DNA of 64,000 nt from Allobosea psychrotolerans (GCF_002917105.1 NZ_PQFZ01000003.1:29808-93807); one strand, 5' to 3'; shown: positions 7,802-19,783, numbered from the stretch's first letter. Notes: generated by a model not told the origin, from the sequence alone. Program-made: numbers and translations.

Positions 7802-8536
7802 TCAGACCGCCAGATAGCCGCCATCGACGGGCAGGATCGCGCCCGTGACGAAGGCCGCCGCGTCCGAGAGCAGGAAGGCGATCGCGCCGCCGACATCGCC
7901 GGGCTCGCCCCAGCGGCCCATCGGCGTGCGCGCCAGGATCGGCGCCGAGCGGGCGGCGTCCTCGACCAGCGGTTTCGTCAGCTCGGTTGCGATCCAGCCC
8001 GGTGCGACGGCGTTGACGCGGATACCGTCGGCCGCCCACGCCGCCGCCAGCGATTTGGTGAGCTGGCCGATCGCGCCCTTGGAGGCGGAGTAGGCGGGCG
8101 CATAGGCCGAGCCGTGGAAGGTCAGCATCGAGGCGATGTTGACGATCGCGCCGCCCGCTTTGCCCTCAGCCTTCGCCGCCAGCCTGTCCTTCACTGCAAG
8201 GCACATCCGCATGGTGCCGTTGAGATTGACCTCGATCGTCAGGCGGAAGGCGTCGATCTCGAACTCCTTGCCGTTGCGCTGGATCATGCCGGCGCAGTTC
8301 ACCAGCGCGTCGAGGCGCGGGCACAAGGCGACGATGCCTGCGACCTGCGCGTCGCTGGTGACGTCGAGCTGCGCGTGGCGGATCGCGGGATGGGGCGGGG
8401 CGACCGCAACCTCCTCCGCGGTCAGTCCGGTGGCGAGAACCTCGTAGCCGGCCCGGGCGAGGGCGAGTGCGGCTCCTGCGCCGATGCCGCGCGTGCCGCC
8501 GGTGACGAGGGCGAATTTGGAAGATGAGCTGTCCAT
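7802..8536 (-). CDS. SDR family NAD(P)-dependent oxidoreductase
   Basis: This 244-residue classical short-chain dehydrogenase/reductase has the cofactor motif TGGTRGIG near residue 12, the NCAG motif near 84, the catalytic Ser in NIASM, the YSASK active site (Tyr-x3-Lys) near 157, and a PGW turn. It ends in a typical GAILPVDGGYLAV. Family members reduce or oxidise alcohols, sugars and 3-oxoacyl compounds, and the substrate cannot be told from sequence. The cupin gene follows 111 bases downstream on the same strand, which suggests a shared pathway. Confidence 0.88.
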   Translation of the reverse strand: MDSSSSKFALVTGGTRGIGAGAALALARAGYEVLATGLTAEEVAVAPPHPAIRHAQLDVTSDAQVAGIVALCPRLDALVNCAGMIQRNGKEFEIDAFRLTIEVNLNGTMRMCLAVKDRLAAKAEGKAGGAIVNIASMLTFHGSAYAPAYSASKGAIGQLTKSLAAAWAADGIRVNAVAPGWIATELTKPLVEDAARSAPILARTPMGRWGEPGDVGGAIAFLLSDAAAFVTGAILPVDGGYLAV

Positions 8537-8601
8537 GGCAAGGCCAAGCTAGAGCGGCCGGCGCAAAGGGGGAAGCTCCTGGAAGGCAGGGCGGGGCCTC
8601 G

Positions 8602-9435
8602 TCAATCGAGGCTGTATTTCAGGCGCAGCATGGCGGTGCCGCGGGTCTCGAAATCGCTGGCGACGAGCGGCATCTGCCGGGCCAGCGCGACATCGAGGGA
8701 GGCCTCCCAGGGCAGGTCCGCCAGGGCGGCGAGATCGGCCGAGAGCTTGACCTCCGGCACCAGGGTCGAGTGCGGGCCGTCGCCGGGAGCGAAGACATAA
8801 TTGCCGCCCATGCTCAATTGCGAGGTCATGGTCAGGTGCTCGAAGAGCTGGTGGCGATAGCCGACGAGCAGTTTGGCGTTCTGCTCGGGATTACTGAGGA
8901 CGCCGCTGCCTCCGCCCGTCGAGATCGTCCAGATGAAGCCGGGACCCGCATTGGCGATCGGGCGGGCGAGCCGCCAGTCGATACGCGCGTCGCGACCGCG
9001 CTCATCTCCGCCAGGTGCGATCAGCCTGGTGGAGACCGATAAGATATCGGCACCGAGCTTGAACCCGACGGAGCGTTCCGGCAACGCGCCGGCCATGGTG
9101 CTGCGGGCGGCAAAGCCCTTGCGAATGATGTCGACGGGAATCGGCGCGCGGGCCTGGCCATGAGTATTCGATGCGGCGATTTGCGCCGCGAGTCCGCTCA
9201 GGTCGGGCTCGAGGAGAGCGGCGTCGGCGTCGCTGGCGCCGTCCTGCTTGCTCTGGTCGAACGCGTCTCCGGGAGCTTCGAAATCGAGCGCCGGCTTGGG
9301 GATCGGAATATGGGGGCTGTAGGGCAGGCCGTCCTGAGCACGCGCGGCGTCTGCCATGACGAGCACGGCTCCAGCGAAGCTGGCGCGCATCCAGGCGAGC
9401 GGGCCAAGGCGAAGCCTGCGGTGGTGGTGATGCAT
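8602..9435 (-). CDS. Secreted protein, probably outer-membrane beta-strand rich; unknown function
   Basis: This 277-residue protein is not recognised. It has a His/Arg-rich N-terminus (MHHHHRRLRL), then a signal peptide core FAGAVLVMADAARA with likely cleavage before QDG. The mature part alternates polar and hydrophobic residues, with strands such as AKLLVGYRHQLF, LTMTSQLSMGGNYVF and a last strand TAMLRLKYSLD. That pattern resembles a small outer-membrane barrel or a periplasmic beta protein. An internal ATG at 9390 is an alternative start that would give a tighter signal peptide. It is divergent from icd. Function is not assigned. Confidence 0.7.
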   Translation of the reverse strand: MHHHHRRLRLGPLAWMRASFAGAVLVMADAARAQDGLPYSPHIPIPKPALDFEAPGDAFDQSKQDGASDADAALLEPDLSGLAAQIAASNTHGQARAPIPVDIIRKGFAARSTMAGALPERSVGFKLGADILSVSTRLIAPGGDERGRDARIDWRLARPIANAGPGFIWTISTGGGSGVLSNPEQNAKLLVGYRHQLFEHLTMTSQLSMGGNYVFAPGDGPHSTLVPEVKLSADLAALADLPWEASLDVALARQMPLVASDFETRGTAMLRLKYSLD

Positions 9436-9648
9436 GGTGGTCGCCCCTGCGCGATGACGATCAGCGAGCAAGGCTAGAACGGGACCGTGCAATTTTTGCG
9501 GCGGTGCAGCATCGCCTTCGAGGCATTCGCCCAAAAGCCGTGCTTCCCCCTTGCCCCCGAACCCGCTAGGAAGCGCGCAGCCGCCTGCCGCGTGCTTGCT
9601 GCAGGCCGGAATCGTTCCAGTCTGGCCAGCATCAGGGGTCGAAATCAC

Positions 9649-10863
9649 ATGAGCAAGATCAAGGTCGCCAACCCCGTCGTCGATATGGACGGCGATGAGA
9701 TGACCCGCATCATCTGGCAGAAGATCAAGGAAACCCTGATCTTCCCTTATCTCGACCTCGAGCTGGATTATTACGATCTCTCGGTCGAGAACCGCGACGC
9801 CACCGACGACCAGGTCACGATCGACGCCGCCAACGCCACCAAGAAGCATGGCGTTGCGGTGAAATGCGCGACGATCACGCCCGATGAAGGCCGCGTGAAG
9901 GAATTCAACCTGAAGTCGATGTGGAAGTCGCCCAACGGTACGATCCGCAACATCCTCGGCGGCGTGATCTTCCGCGAGCCGATCATCTGCAAGAATGTGC
10001 CGCGCCTCGTGCCGGGCTGGACCCAGCCGATCGTCATCGGCCGCCACGCCTATGGCGATCAGTACCGCGCTACCGATTTCAAGTTCCCCGGCAAGGGCAC
10101 GCTGTCGATCAAGTTCGTCGGCGAGGACGGTGCCGTGATCGAGAAGGAGGTCTTCAAGGCCCCCGACGCCGGCGTCGCCATGGCGATGTACAATCTCGAC
10201 GATTCGATCCGGGATTTCGCCCGCGCTTCGCTGAATTACGGCCTGATCCGCAAATACCCGGTCTATCTCTCGACCAAGAACACCATCCTCAAGACCTATG
10301 ATGGTCGCTTCAAGGATATCTTCGAGGAGATCTACCAGGCCGAGTTCAAGGCAGAGTTCGACAAGCTCGGCATCACCTATGAGCACCGCCTGATCGACGA
10401 CATGGTCGCCTCCGCGATGAAGTGGTCGGGCGGTTATGTCTGGGCCTGCAAGAACTATGATGGCGACGTGCAGTCCGACACCGTTGCGCAGGGCTTCGGC
10501 TCGCTCGGCCTGATGACCTCGGTGCTGATGACGCCGGACGGCAAGACCGTCGAGGCCGAGGCCGCGCACGGCACGGTGACGCGCCATTATCGCGAGCACC
10601 AGAAGGGCAAGGAGACCTCGACGAACTCGATCGCCTCGATCTTCGCCTGGACGCGTGGCCTTGCCCACCGCGCCAAGCTCGACGGCAATGCCGAGCTCGC
10701 CAAGTTCGCGACCTTGCTGGAGAAGGTCACGGTCGACACGGTCGAGGCCGGCGACATGACCAAGGACCTGGCGCTGCTGGTCGGCGCGGAGCAGAAGTGG
10801 CTCTCCACCACCGGCTTCCTCGACAAGGTCAGCGACAACCTGCGCAAGGCGATGGCCGCCTGA
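9649..10863 (+). CDS. icd: NADP-dependent isocitrate dehydrogenase
   Basis: This enzyme oxidises isocitrate to 2-oxoglutarate with NADP in the TCA cycle. The 404-residue product starts [20 protein letters not shown] and carries the dimeric eukaryotic-type (subfamily II) signatures: [24 protein letters not shown] for substrate binding, the [20 protein letters not shown] metal and substrate region, and [13 protein letters not shown]. This IDH type is usual in alphaproteobacteria. The ATG at 9649 matches the family N-terminus; upstream in-frame codons are not homologous. A type A repeat with a hairpin follows 10 bases after the stop and may act as the terminator. Confidence 0.98.
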   Translation: MSKIKVANPVVDMDGDEMTRIIWQKIKETLIFPYLDLELDYYDLSVENRDATDDQVTIDAANATKKHGVAVKCATITPDEGRVKEFNLKSMWKSPNGTIRNILGGVIFREPIICKNVPRLVPGWTQPIVIGRHAYGDQYRATDFKFPGKGTLSIKFVGEDGAVIEKEVFKAPDAGVAMAMYNLDDSIRDFARASLNYGLIRKYPVYLSTKNTILKTYDGRFKDIFEEIYQAEFKAEFDKLGITYEHRLIDDMVASAMKWSGGYVWACKNYDGDVQSDTVAQGFGSLGLMTSVLMTPDGKTVEAEAAHGTVTRHYREHQKGKETSTNSIASIFAWTRGLAHRAKLDGNAELAKFATLLEKVTVDTVEAGDMTKDLALLVGAEQKWLSTTGFLDKVSDNLRKAMAA

Positions 10864-10873
10864 GGCACGCGTT

Positions 10874-10973
10874 AGAGCCGTTCCCGATCCAATTGGATCG
10901 GAAGCGGCTCTTACCTCTTTGCTTAAACGCGTTTTCTTCACGCGAACCGGTGTCCACTTCGCTCGAAAACGCG
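10874..10973. repeat. Dispersed palindromic repeat, type A copy 2 (composite)
   Basis: There are two modules. A long hairpin (10874-10911, AGAGCCG...CGGCTCT around an AATT centre) is followed by the 48-bp type A palindrome at 10926-10973 with perfect ends ACGCGTTTTC / GAAAACGCGT. It lies directly after icd and may end its transcript. Confidence 0.85.
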
Positions 10974-11041
10974 TGAGCGCGACTTGTCGCCGCTTTCAAG
11001 CCCGGCGAGATTGGCCGGGCTTTTTCGTGGGGAGCAGCATC

Positions 11042-11503
11042 ATGGCCGAAGCGCGAAGCCTGACCGGAGGTTGCCAATGCGGCGCCGTGCGCTACCAGTT
11101 GAAGCGGGCGCCATCCCGGGTTTCGATCTGCTTTTGCCGGATGTGCCAGAAGGCTGTCGGCGGTTATTTCGGCGCCTTCGCCGGCTCGGCGCTCGATGAT
11201 CTGGTCTGGACCAGGGGACAGCCCAGCATCTTCGCGTCCTCCGAGGCGGCCGAGCGCGGCTTCTGTTCGTCCTGCGGCACGCCGCTGAGCTTCAGCTATC
11301 GCGGCAGCGGCCGGATTTCGGTCACTGCCGGCAGTCTCGACGATCCGGCGGGCTATCCGCCGACCCTGGCCCATGGCGTCGAGGGCCGCATGCCCTGGTT
11401 CGACGATCTCTGCCGGCTATCCGGCACCAGCACGCAGGATGAGATCCCGCCGGGCGAGATCGCCCGCTACCGTTCGCGCCAGCATCCCGATCAGGAACCC
11501 TGA
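11042..11503 (+). CDS. GFA (CENP-V/GFA) family zinc protein
   Basis: This 153-residue protein has the GFA domain zinc ligands: GGCQCGAVRY near the N-terminus, ICFCRMCQKAVGG, and GFCSSCGTPL. The family was named after glutathione-dependent formaldehyde-activating enzyme, but most members, probably including this one, have no proven reaction. The ATG at 11042 is taken because it fits the family N-terminus. It is single-gene and convergent with the secreted protein gene that follows. Confidence 0.85.
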   Translation: MAEARSLTGGCQCGAVRYQLKRAPSRVSICFCRMCQKAVGGYFGAFAGSALDDLVWTRGQPSIFASSEAAERGFCSSCGTPLSFSYRGSGRISVTAGSLDDPAGYPPTLAHGVEGRMPWFDDLCRLSGTSTQDEIPPGEIARYRSRQHPDQEP

Positions 11504-11598
11504 TGGGGCTGGGCGCGAGAGCTTGTACCAACGGCCTTCGAGATCGGCTCATGACGGCGGAGAATAACGCCATCGCTCAGCCCCAAAGGCCGTCAGTA

Positions 11599-12222
11599 CT
11601 ATTCGACCGTGATTTCCTGGCGCGCCAGGATGCGATGTTCGGCCAGCGGCGCGTGCATGACATAGCGCAATTCGTAGGCGCCCGGCGTCTCGGGAGCCTC
11701 CAATGTCGCCTCGATGTTTTCTGCCGGGAAGAATGAGGGGCCTGCAGCGTCCGCTGCGGCATCCTTCGGCACGATGACGACGCGATCCTGCTCGCCATTG
11801 GGGCCGATGCCACGCACGGGCAGGCCATTGCCGCGCGCGACGCGGGCGGGCGCGGAGACTGTCGCGCTGGCCGGCGTCGTGACGAGCGGCTGGCGCAGCA
11901 GGATGACCGGTGCGCCGTCGCGATCCTGGGTCAATCGCAATTCATAGGAGCCGGGATCGCCGGGCGTCTGGAGGCTTGCGGAGGGCCGGCCGGACAATTC
12001 AATGACGATAATGGCGCGCGTCGCGGCGTCATCGGGCCGCGCGATGGCGAGCCTTGCCTTGCCGGGAGCGTTGCTGACGACGACGCCGAGCATCGAGCCC
12101 GCCATGATCGTGCGCGACGCCGAGAGGCCTGGGCCCGGCCGGGCCGGGCCGGATTGGGCGAGGGCGAAAGCCGGAGCGAGCAGCATGAGGAGCCCGCCTG
12201 CGATCTGCAGTAGCCTGATCAT
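11599..12222 (-). CDS. Secreted two-repeat beta-sandwich protein, unknown function
   Basis: This 207-residue protein has a signal peptide (MIRLLQIAGGLLMLLAPAFALA). Two similar modules follow, each ending in a GSYELRLTQD or GAYELRYVMH strand and then a bulky strand such as ILLRQPLVTT or HRILARQEITVE. The same Ig-like module is known from VWA-linked periplasmic proteins of Rhizobiales. Its ATG overlaps the stop of the upstream channel gene (ATGA), so it is the third gene of an alaS-channel-secreted protein unit. Function is unknown. Confidence 0.65.
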   Translation of the reverse strand: MIRLLQIAGGLLMLLAPAFALAQSGPARPGPGLSASRTIMAGSMLGVVVSNAPGKARLAIARPDDAATRAIIVIELSGRPSASLQTPGDPGSYELRLTQDRDGAPVILLRQPLVTTPASATVSAPARVARGNGLPVRGIGPNGEQDRVVIVPKDAAADAAGPSFFPAENIEATLEAPETPGAYELRYVMHAPLAEHRILARQEITVE

Positions 12223-13382
12223 GCCTGCGCCAGTGCCCTGATGCGCTCGGCGAGCTTGGGGTGGCGCTTCGTCAGGGCGTGGAAATCGACCGGATCGAGC
12301 ACCAGGAGTTTTGACGGCGCGGTTGCGACCGCGGCGTTCGGGCAGGGGGAGTGGCTCGCAATGGCCATGTCGCCGAACCGCAACTCTCCGAAGAAATGAC
12401 CTTCGTCCAATCGCTTCTTGCCCTCCGGCAGCAGGATCTCGACCTCGCCGCTGGCGATGAAATAGAGCGCCCGGCCGGGCTCGCCTTCATGCATGACCAC
12501 AGCTCCGTTCCTGACCGTCTGGGCGCGCAGGAACTGCATGACTTCGGCAATCTCGGCGGCGTCCAGCCCGCCAAACAGCGGCACGCGCGCGATCATGCTC
12601 CAGGTCACGACGAATTCGCGTCGATGGATCTCCTGCGCGAAAGCGGTCGCCACGATGCCGACGGGCAACGCCAGCATGATGAGACCGAGCACTGCCGTCA
12701 CCGCCGCGACCGCCTTGCCCGCTGCGGTGACAGGGTAGACGTCGCCATAGCCGACCGTGGTCAGCGTAATGATCGCCCACCACATCGCGTCGGGTATCGT
12801 GCCGAATTTCTCGGCTTGCGCTTCATGCTCGACGATATGCATGGCGCTTGCCGCCATCAGCATCACGCCCATCAGGATGACGAAGCAGGCGAAAAGCGCC
12901 TTGCGCTCCGCGGCGAGCGCGGCCGAGAGCGAGGCCATACCGGGGGAATAGCGTCCGAGCTTGAAGAAGCGCAACAGCCGGAGCAGCAGCAGGACCTTGA
13001 GTTCGCCGAAGCCCATGAGGCCGAACAGGAGCGGCAGCGTCGCCAGCAGATCGATCACCGCCGGCACGGAGGCGGCATAGGCGAGGCGCGCCCGGGCCGG
13101 GCTCAGTCCCCGGTAACGCGCATGCTCCGGGGCGGCCCAGAGCCGGATTGCATATTCGAGTGCGAAGATGAGGAGCGAGACGAATTCGAAAGCCTGGAAG
13201 CCGACGCTGAACCGGGCGGCGATCGAGGGCACCGATTCCAGGACGATCGCCACGACATTGGCGCAGATCAGCGCCACCAGGCCGCGATGGAGCATGGTGG
13301 CGATGAGATCATCGCCGGCGCCATGGTCGATCCACAGGTGAATTTGCCGCCGCCAGGTCGCAAACGACGCGGCGGCGGTCAT
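12219..13382 (-). CDS. MloK1-like K+ channel with a divergent cyclic nucleotide-binding domain
   Basis: This 387-residue channel is built like Mesorhizobium MloK1. It has six membrane segments (about residues 25-260) with an S4-like helix (LLLLRLLRFFKLGRYS), a pore with the K+ filter TTVGYGD, and a C-terminal cyclic-nucleotide-binding domain. MloK1 has FFGEMALISGEPRSATVS in its phosphate-binding cassette. Here the segment reads FFGELRFGDMAI followed by SPCPNAAVATA, so the phosphate-binding Arg is replaced by Asn and a few residues are inserted. Ligand binding may be lost or altered. The start at 13382 lies 7 bases past the alaS stop; the longer frame runs into alaS. Confidence 0.9.
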   Translation of the reverse strand: MTAAASFATWRRQIHLWIDHGAGDDLIATMLHRGLVALICANVVAIVLESVPSIAARFSVGFQAFEFVSLLIFALEYAIRLWAAPEHARYRGLSPARARLAYAASVPAVIDLLATLPLLFGLMGFGELKVLLLLRLLRFFKLGRYSPGMASLSAALAAERKALFACFVILMGVMLMAASAMHIVEHEAQAEKFGTIPDAMWWAIITLTTVGYGDVYPVTAAGKAVAAVTAVLGLIMLALPVGIVATAFAQEIHRREFVVTWSMIARVPLFGGLDAAEIAEVMQFLRAQTVRNGAVVMHEGEPGRALYFIASGEVEILLPEGKKRLDEGHFFGELRFGDMAIASHSPCPNAAVATAPSKLLVLDPVDFHALTKRHPKLAERIRALAQA

Positions 13383-13389
13383 GACAGGG

Positions 13390-16032
<2,643 letters not shown>

Positions 16033-16103
16033 CGCAATTGGAAACTCTGGTTCAGGACGGGGCCGGGGCGCTTCCCGGCGACATCAGCGTTCTAGAGCCG
16101 GAT

Positions 16104-16219
16104 GATTTCAGATGGAATCACAAAGTGATCCCATCTGAAATCTGAATCCGTCTCTCGTCTTAGAGTGAGAGCAGGATCGATTGCGAAAAACCGGTTCCCA
16201 CTTTTTCGCATCCTGCTCT
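16104..16219. repeat. Dispersed palindromic repeat, type B copy 1 (composite)
   Basis: A near-perfect 18-bp hairpin at 16104-16142 (GATTTCAGATGG arm, 3-base loop) is followed by a 52-bp palindrome at 16168-16219. The palindrome is bounded by AGAGCAGGAT and ATCCTGCTCT, with a CCGGTT centre. A copy in the opposite orientation lies at 55238-55288. The layout (hairpin then palindrome) parallels type A copy 2. It lies between recA and alaS. Confidence 0.85.
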
Positions 16220-16418
16220 AGCAGGCGGCTTGCCCCTGTCGAGAGAGCCAAAGCGCGAGATGCTGTCCCAAAGCCTTGACTGCAAACGAAACCTTGGCCG
16301 CAAACGAAAACGGACGGCCCGATCGGCCGTCCGTTGAGATCTCCGCTTCGCCTGGGCTTTGATCTTGCCTCGGCTTGTCCCGAAAACCGGTGCCCGGTTT
16401 TCGCATCCCGCTCTGGGC
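16220..16418. other. recA-alaS spacer
   Basis: This is the remainder of the 386-base gap between alaS and recA. It holds the recA terminator (16309-16335) and, at about 16376-16415, a degenerate half of a type B repeat (CCGAAAACCGG...TTTTCGCATCC). No coding sequence is supported. Confidence 0.6.
16309..16335 (-). terminator. recA terminator
   Basis: An 11-bp stem (AACGGACGGCC / GGCCGTCCGTT) with a 5-base loop is followed on the minus strand by TTTTCGTTTG. It lies about 85 bases downstream of the recA stop. Confidence 0.8.
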
Positions 16419-17504
16419 TCAGGCCTGCCCCTCGTCGAGATCGTCGTCGGTCGGGGTCGCCTCGTCGAGGATGCGCTCGGCGACCAGGCCGGAATTCTGC
16501 CGGATCGTCGCCTCGATCTTGGCCGCTACATCCGGATTGGCCTTGAGGAAAGCCTTGGCGTTCTCGCGGCCCTGGCCGAGACGCTGGCTGTCGAAGGAGA
16601 ACCAGGCACCGGATTTTTCGACCATGCCTGCCTTGACGCCGAGATCGACCAGTTCGCCGACCTTGGAGATGCCCTCGCCGAACATGATGTCGAACTCGAC
16701 CTGCTTGAAGGGCGGGGCGACCTTGTTCTTCACGACCTTGACGCGGACCTGGTTGCCGGTCGCCTCCTCACGGTCCTTCAGTGTCGAGATGCGGCGGATG
16801 TCGAGGCGCACCGAAGCGTAGAACTTCAGCGCGTTGCCGCCGGTGGTGGTCTCGGGCGAGCCATACATCACGCCGATCTTCATGCGGATCTGGTTGATGA
16901 AGATGACCATGCAGTTCGAGCGCGAGATCGAGGCGGTCAGCTTGCGCAGCGCCTGGCTCATCAGGCGGGCCTGCAGGCCGGGCTGGACATCGCCCATCTC
17001 GCCCTCGATTTCGGCGCGCGGGGTCAGTGCGGCGACCGAGTCGACCACCAGCACGTCGATCGCACCCGAGCGCACCAGCGTGTCGGTGATCTCCAGCGCC
17101 TGTTCGCCGGTGTCGGGCTGCGAGATCAGGAGGTCGTCGAGATTGACCCCGAGCTTGCGGGCATAGACCGGATCGAGCGCGTGCTCGGCGTCGACGAAGG
17201 CGCAGACGCCGCCCTTTTTCTGGGCCTCGGCGATGGTGTGGAGCGCCAGCGTCGTCTTGCCGGAGGATTCAGGCCCGTAGATCTCGATGACGCGGCCGCG
17301 CGGCAGGCCGCCGACGCCGAGCGCGATATCGAGGCCCAGCGAACCCGTCGAAATCGTCTCAATCTCGATCGCCTGCTGGTTCTTGCCCAGCCGCATGATC
17401 GAGCCCTTGCCGAAGGCGCGTTCGATCTGCGAGAGCGCTGCGTCCAGCGCCTTGGCCTTGTCCATCGAGGAGCCTTCCACGAGCTTGAGATTCGCCTGAT
17501 TCAC
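16419..17504 (-). CDS. recA: Recombinase RecA
   Basis: RecA forms filaments on single-stranded DNA, drives homologous pairing and triggers LexA self-cleavage. The 361-residue product has Walker A GPESSGKT, Walker B in [13 protein letters not shown], the L2-region signature [25 protein letters not shown], and an acidic C-terminal tail ([12 protein letters not shown]). It starts at a GTG with AAGGAG 8 bases upstream. A LexA-type box lies 86 bases upstream of the start. Confidence 0.99.
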   Translation of the reverse strand: MNQANLKLVEGSSMDKAKALDAALSQIERAFGKGSIMRLGKNQQAIEIETISTGSLGLDIALGVGGLPRGRVIEIYGPESSGKTTLALHTIAEAQKKGGVCAFVDAEHALDPVYARKLGVNLDDLLISQPDTGEQALEITDTLVRSGAIDVLVVDSVAALTPRAEIEGEMGDVQPGLQARLMSQALRKLTASISRSNCMVIFINQIRMKIGVMYGSPETTTGGNALKFYASVRLDIRRISTLKDREEATGNQVRVKVVKNKVAPPFKQVEFDIMFGEGISKVGELVDLGVKAGMVEKSGAWFSFDSQRLGQGRENAKAFLKANPDVAAKIEATIRQNSGLVAERILDEATPTDDDLDEGQA

Positions 17505-17994
17505 GAGTTGCGCTCCTTATGGCAGGGGCGCGACCACATCTCAATGCGCGCCATGGTGATATATGATCATGGTTTGTTCTCGCGAACAAGTTCTTTTTTT
17601 GTTCTCGCTCTGGGAATCGCGACAGGGCATGTCATGAGCCAATTCTGACCGGACGCGAGCCGTTCTCGCAGAGATGGCGGGATGACCGCTTGGTCGGGTT
17701 AAGCCGCCGCTCGGTCGAGCGTTTCCACGCTTGCATATTTGGCCGGCCAAGTCGCTGATTCCGTGGTTTCGCAGTGCGGGCTGGCACGGATCGTGCCTGC
17801 GATCCTCGCTGCGCCTGTGTCTAAATGCCTAGGACTATGTCTGGCCATATGCCGAGTGGCGGTTCGGACGCGCCGAAATGTCAGGCCTTCGATCTGGTGG
17901 CTTCCACGAAATATTGCTCAGGCGATGTCTGGGCGTGAGGTTGTCTTTTGGTCCGGCCTGTTTGGGATAATCTGTCGTTGCGTGGCGTTGATGA
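17505..17994. other. recA upstream region, non-coding
   Basis: This 490-base gap holds the recA ribosome site, an SOS box at 17590-17604 and, beyond about 17640, sequence with no supported gene. Composition becomes less GC-rich toward the acyltransferase gene, marking the left edge of an atypical segment. Confidence 0.6.
17590..17604 (-). promoter_or_regulatory. LexA (SOS) box of recA
   Basis: GTTC-TTTTTTT-GTTC exactly matches the alphaproteobacterial LexA operator GTTC-N7-GTTC. A second GTTC/GAAC palindrome (17576-17587) lies beside it. The location, 86 bases before the recA start, fits repression of recA by LexA. Confidence 0.88.
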
Positions 17995-19284
17995 ATGGAT
18001 TTCGCCGGTGTTCATCAAACCGCGGAGGGTGATTTGCTGCCTCAAAAACTGGCTGAATACTATGGCGTCGGCGCTGTTCCAGGTTTTCAAGGGCGAGCTT
18101 CCGATCCGCGGCGCGGCCATTTACCGGAGCTGATGGGGCTGCGGGGCGTCGCTATACTGATCGTCGTTTGCGGTCATTTACTGCAGAGGGTGGAGCGCTT
18201 TTACGGGGAAACGTCCCTGGTCGCTTGGGAGAAGCTTCTGTTCAACGTCCTTGCGACGCCGTTCACTGGGTGTCGGCTGCTCTTCTTTATCAGCGGCTAT
18301 GCCCTGATGATATCGCTGCAAGACAAGGGGCTATCTTCACATCGGTCCTCCGCTGCGATCGAAATAAAGAAGAGGTTTCTCAGGATATGGCCTCCGTATT
18401 TTATGACCTTGGCGGCAACGCTTCTTTTTCTGTCGACGACTGGGTATAGGCCGTCTGGAACATATCAATTCGAATCTAAGCCCGATTCGCTTATTATAAG
18501 TTTCTTATTTAGTATTGTATTTTTGCACGACTTGATTTTTGATACGTTTCCGAGATTGTTTCCTCCAGGGTGGTTTCTCGAGGTTCACGTTCAATTCTTC
18601 TTGGTTGGAGCTTGGATCTGGCGCTGGTATCTTAAAATCCAGGCGGGAGCAGCGCGGCTGGGCATCGGGGTGATGCTCCTGATCTTGTTCGTGCTCGCCT
18701 CGTCGCTTGCCATGGAATACGGATCCCGCGGCATCCGCTACTCAGTCATCGCCTTCATGCCCTATTTCTGGGCGGGCGCGCTTCTTGCCGATTTTCGTAT
18801 CCATCGCGACGGTGATCAGATCGATCGCGCCCTTCGGCGCATTTGGCTTGTCGGCTGGCTGGGGCTGGCGGCGCTCATCATCCTCGGGGCGCCTTTCGGC
18901 GATGCGTTGGCGCAGTTGTCGGGGCAGGTCATCTGCCTCGGATTGATCATTCGTGCCTCGTTCGTCGGCGGGACCCATTTTCAACGTGCGATGGTCAGTC
19001 GCTGGCTGGCCAAGGTCGGCGTCGCTTCCTATTCGATCTATTTGGTTCACCTTCAGATTCTGCAGGTTGTGATAGAGCTTATGGTGATAAATTTTCGGCA
19101 GTTCCCTGTATTTATGCTGGTCTCCCTGTGCGTTATTTGGGGCCTTGCGGCGGTCATGGCAGTCTCCTTCCTTTTCTATTGGCTGGTTGAGCGCCCGTGG
19201 ATGGTGGTTGCGCTGCGGGTATCTCCTAGTTCCGACACGAGTGATGCCGGCTCTCCCAAGGAGAAGACATTTTTTGCACACTAG
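17995..19284 (+). CDS. Acyltransferase 3 family membrane protein
   Basis: This 429-residue multi-pass protein belongs to the OafA/YrhL acyltransferase-3 family, which transfers acetyl or similar groups to surface polysaccharides. Family marks are LRGVAILIVVCGHL in the first membrane helix (conserved His), KKRFLRIWPPYF after helix 2, FFISGYAL, and YSIYLVHLQ followed by WLVERPW at the end. About ten hydrophobic segments are present. The middle (18400-18600) is clearly more AT-rich than the neighbouring genes, a sign of transfer. The start is uncertain: the first 45 residues are not conserved, no ribosome site is obvious, and an internal ATG before GLRGVAI is possible. Confidence 0.85.
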   Translation: MDFAGVHQTAEGDLLPQKLAEYYGVGAVPGFQGRASDPRRGHLPELMGLRGVAILIVVCGHLLQRVERFYGETSLVAWEKLLFNVLATPFTGCRLLFFISGYALMISLQDKGLSSHRSSAAIEIKKRFLRIWPPYFMTLAATLLFLSTTGYRPSGTYQFESKPDSLIISFLFSIVFLHDLIFDTFPRLFPPGWFLEVHVQFFLVGAWIWRWYLKIQAGAARLGIGVMLLILFVLASSLAMEYGSRGIRYSVIAFMPYFWAGALLADFRIHRDGDQIDRALRRIWLVGWLGLAALIILGAPFGDALAQLSGQVICLGLIIRASFVGGTHFQRAMVSRWLAKVGVASYSIYLVHLQILQVVIELMVINFRQFPVFMLVSLCVIWGLAAVMAVSFLFYWLVERPWMVVALRVSPSSDTSDAGSPKEKTFFAH

Positions 19285-19296
19285 GGGGGCCGGGCT

Positions 19297-19783
19297 TCAG
19301 TCGGGATCTCCAAGCGCTTCCTGCCCGGGCTTTTCCTGAAGCGCATTGCCGAGGCGTTCGGGCTCCGGCGTGTAACAGTAGAGAGTGAAGAGAACGACGA
19401 TAAATATTTCGCTGCGGCATCTCAGATCGAGATAGTAAAGGTCGAGCTATTGATCATGCCGTATAAGGCAGGTCGAGAACAGTGCCAGCCCTTGATGATT
19501 CGATCTTGCTTGCAGAAGCAAGGAAGTGTCCAATGACAATGTTCTTGTAGGTGCTTGGAACGGAGACCGTTCTCTGGTGCTGCCAATGGAGCGCCTGTCC
19601 GATCAAGGCGGTAAGAATAAACTGAATAACGCTGCCAAGAGACGGTGAATTCGGCATTCCGATTCTATCGATCGGAATACGGAAGGATGTCTGAACTTGA
19701 TACAGCGCCGTGATCGCGCAAATCGTCTGAGCGACCATCGGGACAATGTATCCGCACGGGTACTCGCTCGGCATACGGAACAT
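19297..19783 (-). pseudogene. Frameshifted membrane-protein pseudogene
   Basis: Two adjacent minus-strand frames look like one broken gene. Frame 1 (19783-19454) gives a 109-residue stretch with membrane-like segments YIVPMVAQTICAITALY and GSVIQFILTALIGQALHW. Frame 2 (19446-19297), offset by one base, gives about 49 residues including RSEIFIVVLFTLYCYTPEP, a helix followed by a polar end and a stop. Neither half alone looks complete, while together they make a plausible small integral membrane protein of about 160 residues. A single-base indel near 19450-19510 would join them. A sequencing error is the alternative. No function is proposed. Confidence 0.5.

Noticed and set aside
8602-10941. A 779-codon minus-strand frame opposite icd
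   Set aside because: The first 500 codons are antisense to icd. Only the part from 9435 down has a signal peptide and looks like a gene.
17739-18032. A 97-codon plus-strand frame upstream of the acyltransferase
   Set aside because: It has no ribosome site and no family resemblance, with a random mix of Cys, Arg and Trp. It was left as non-coding.
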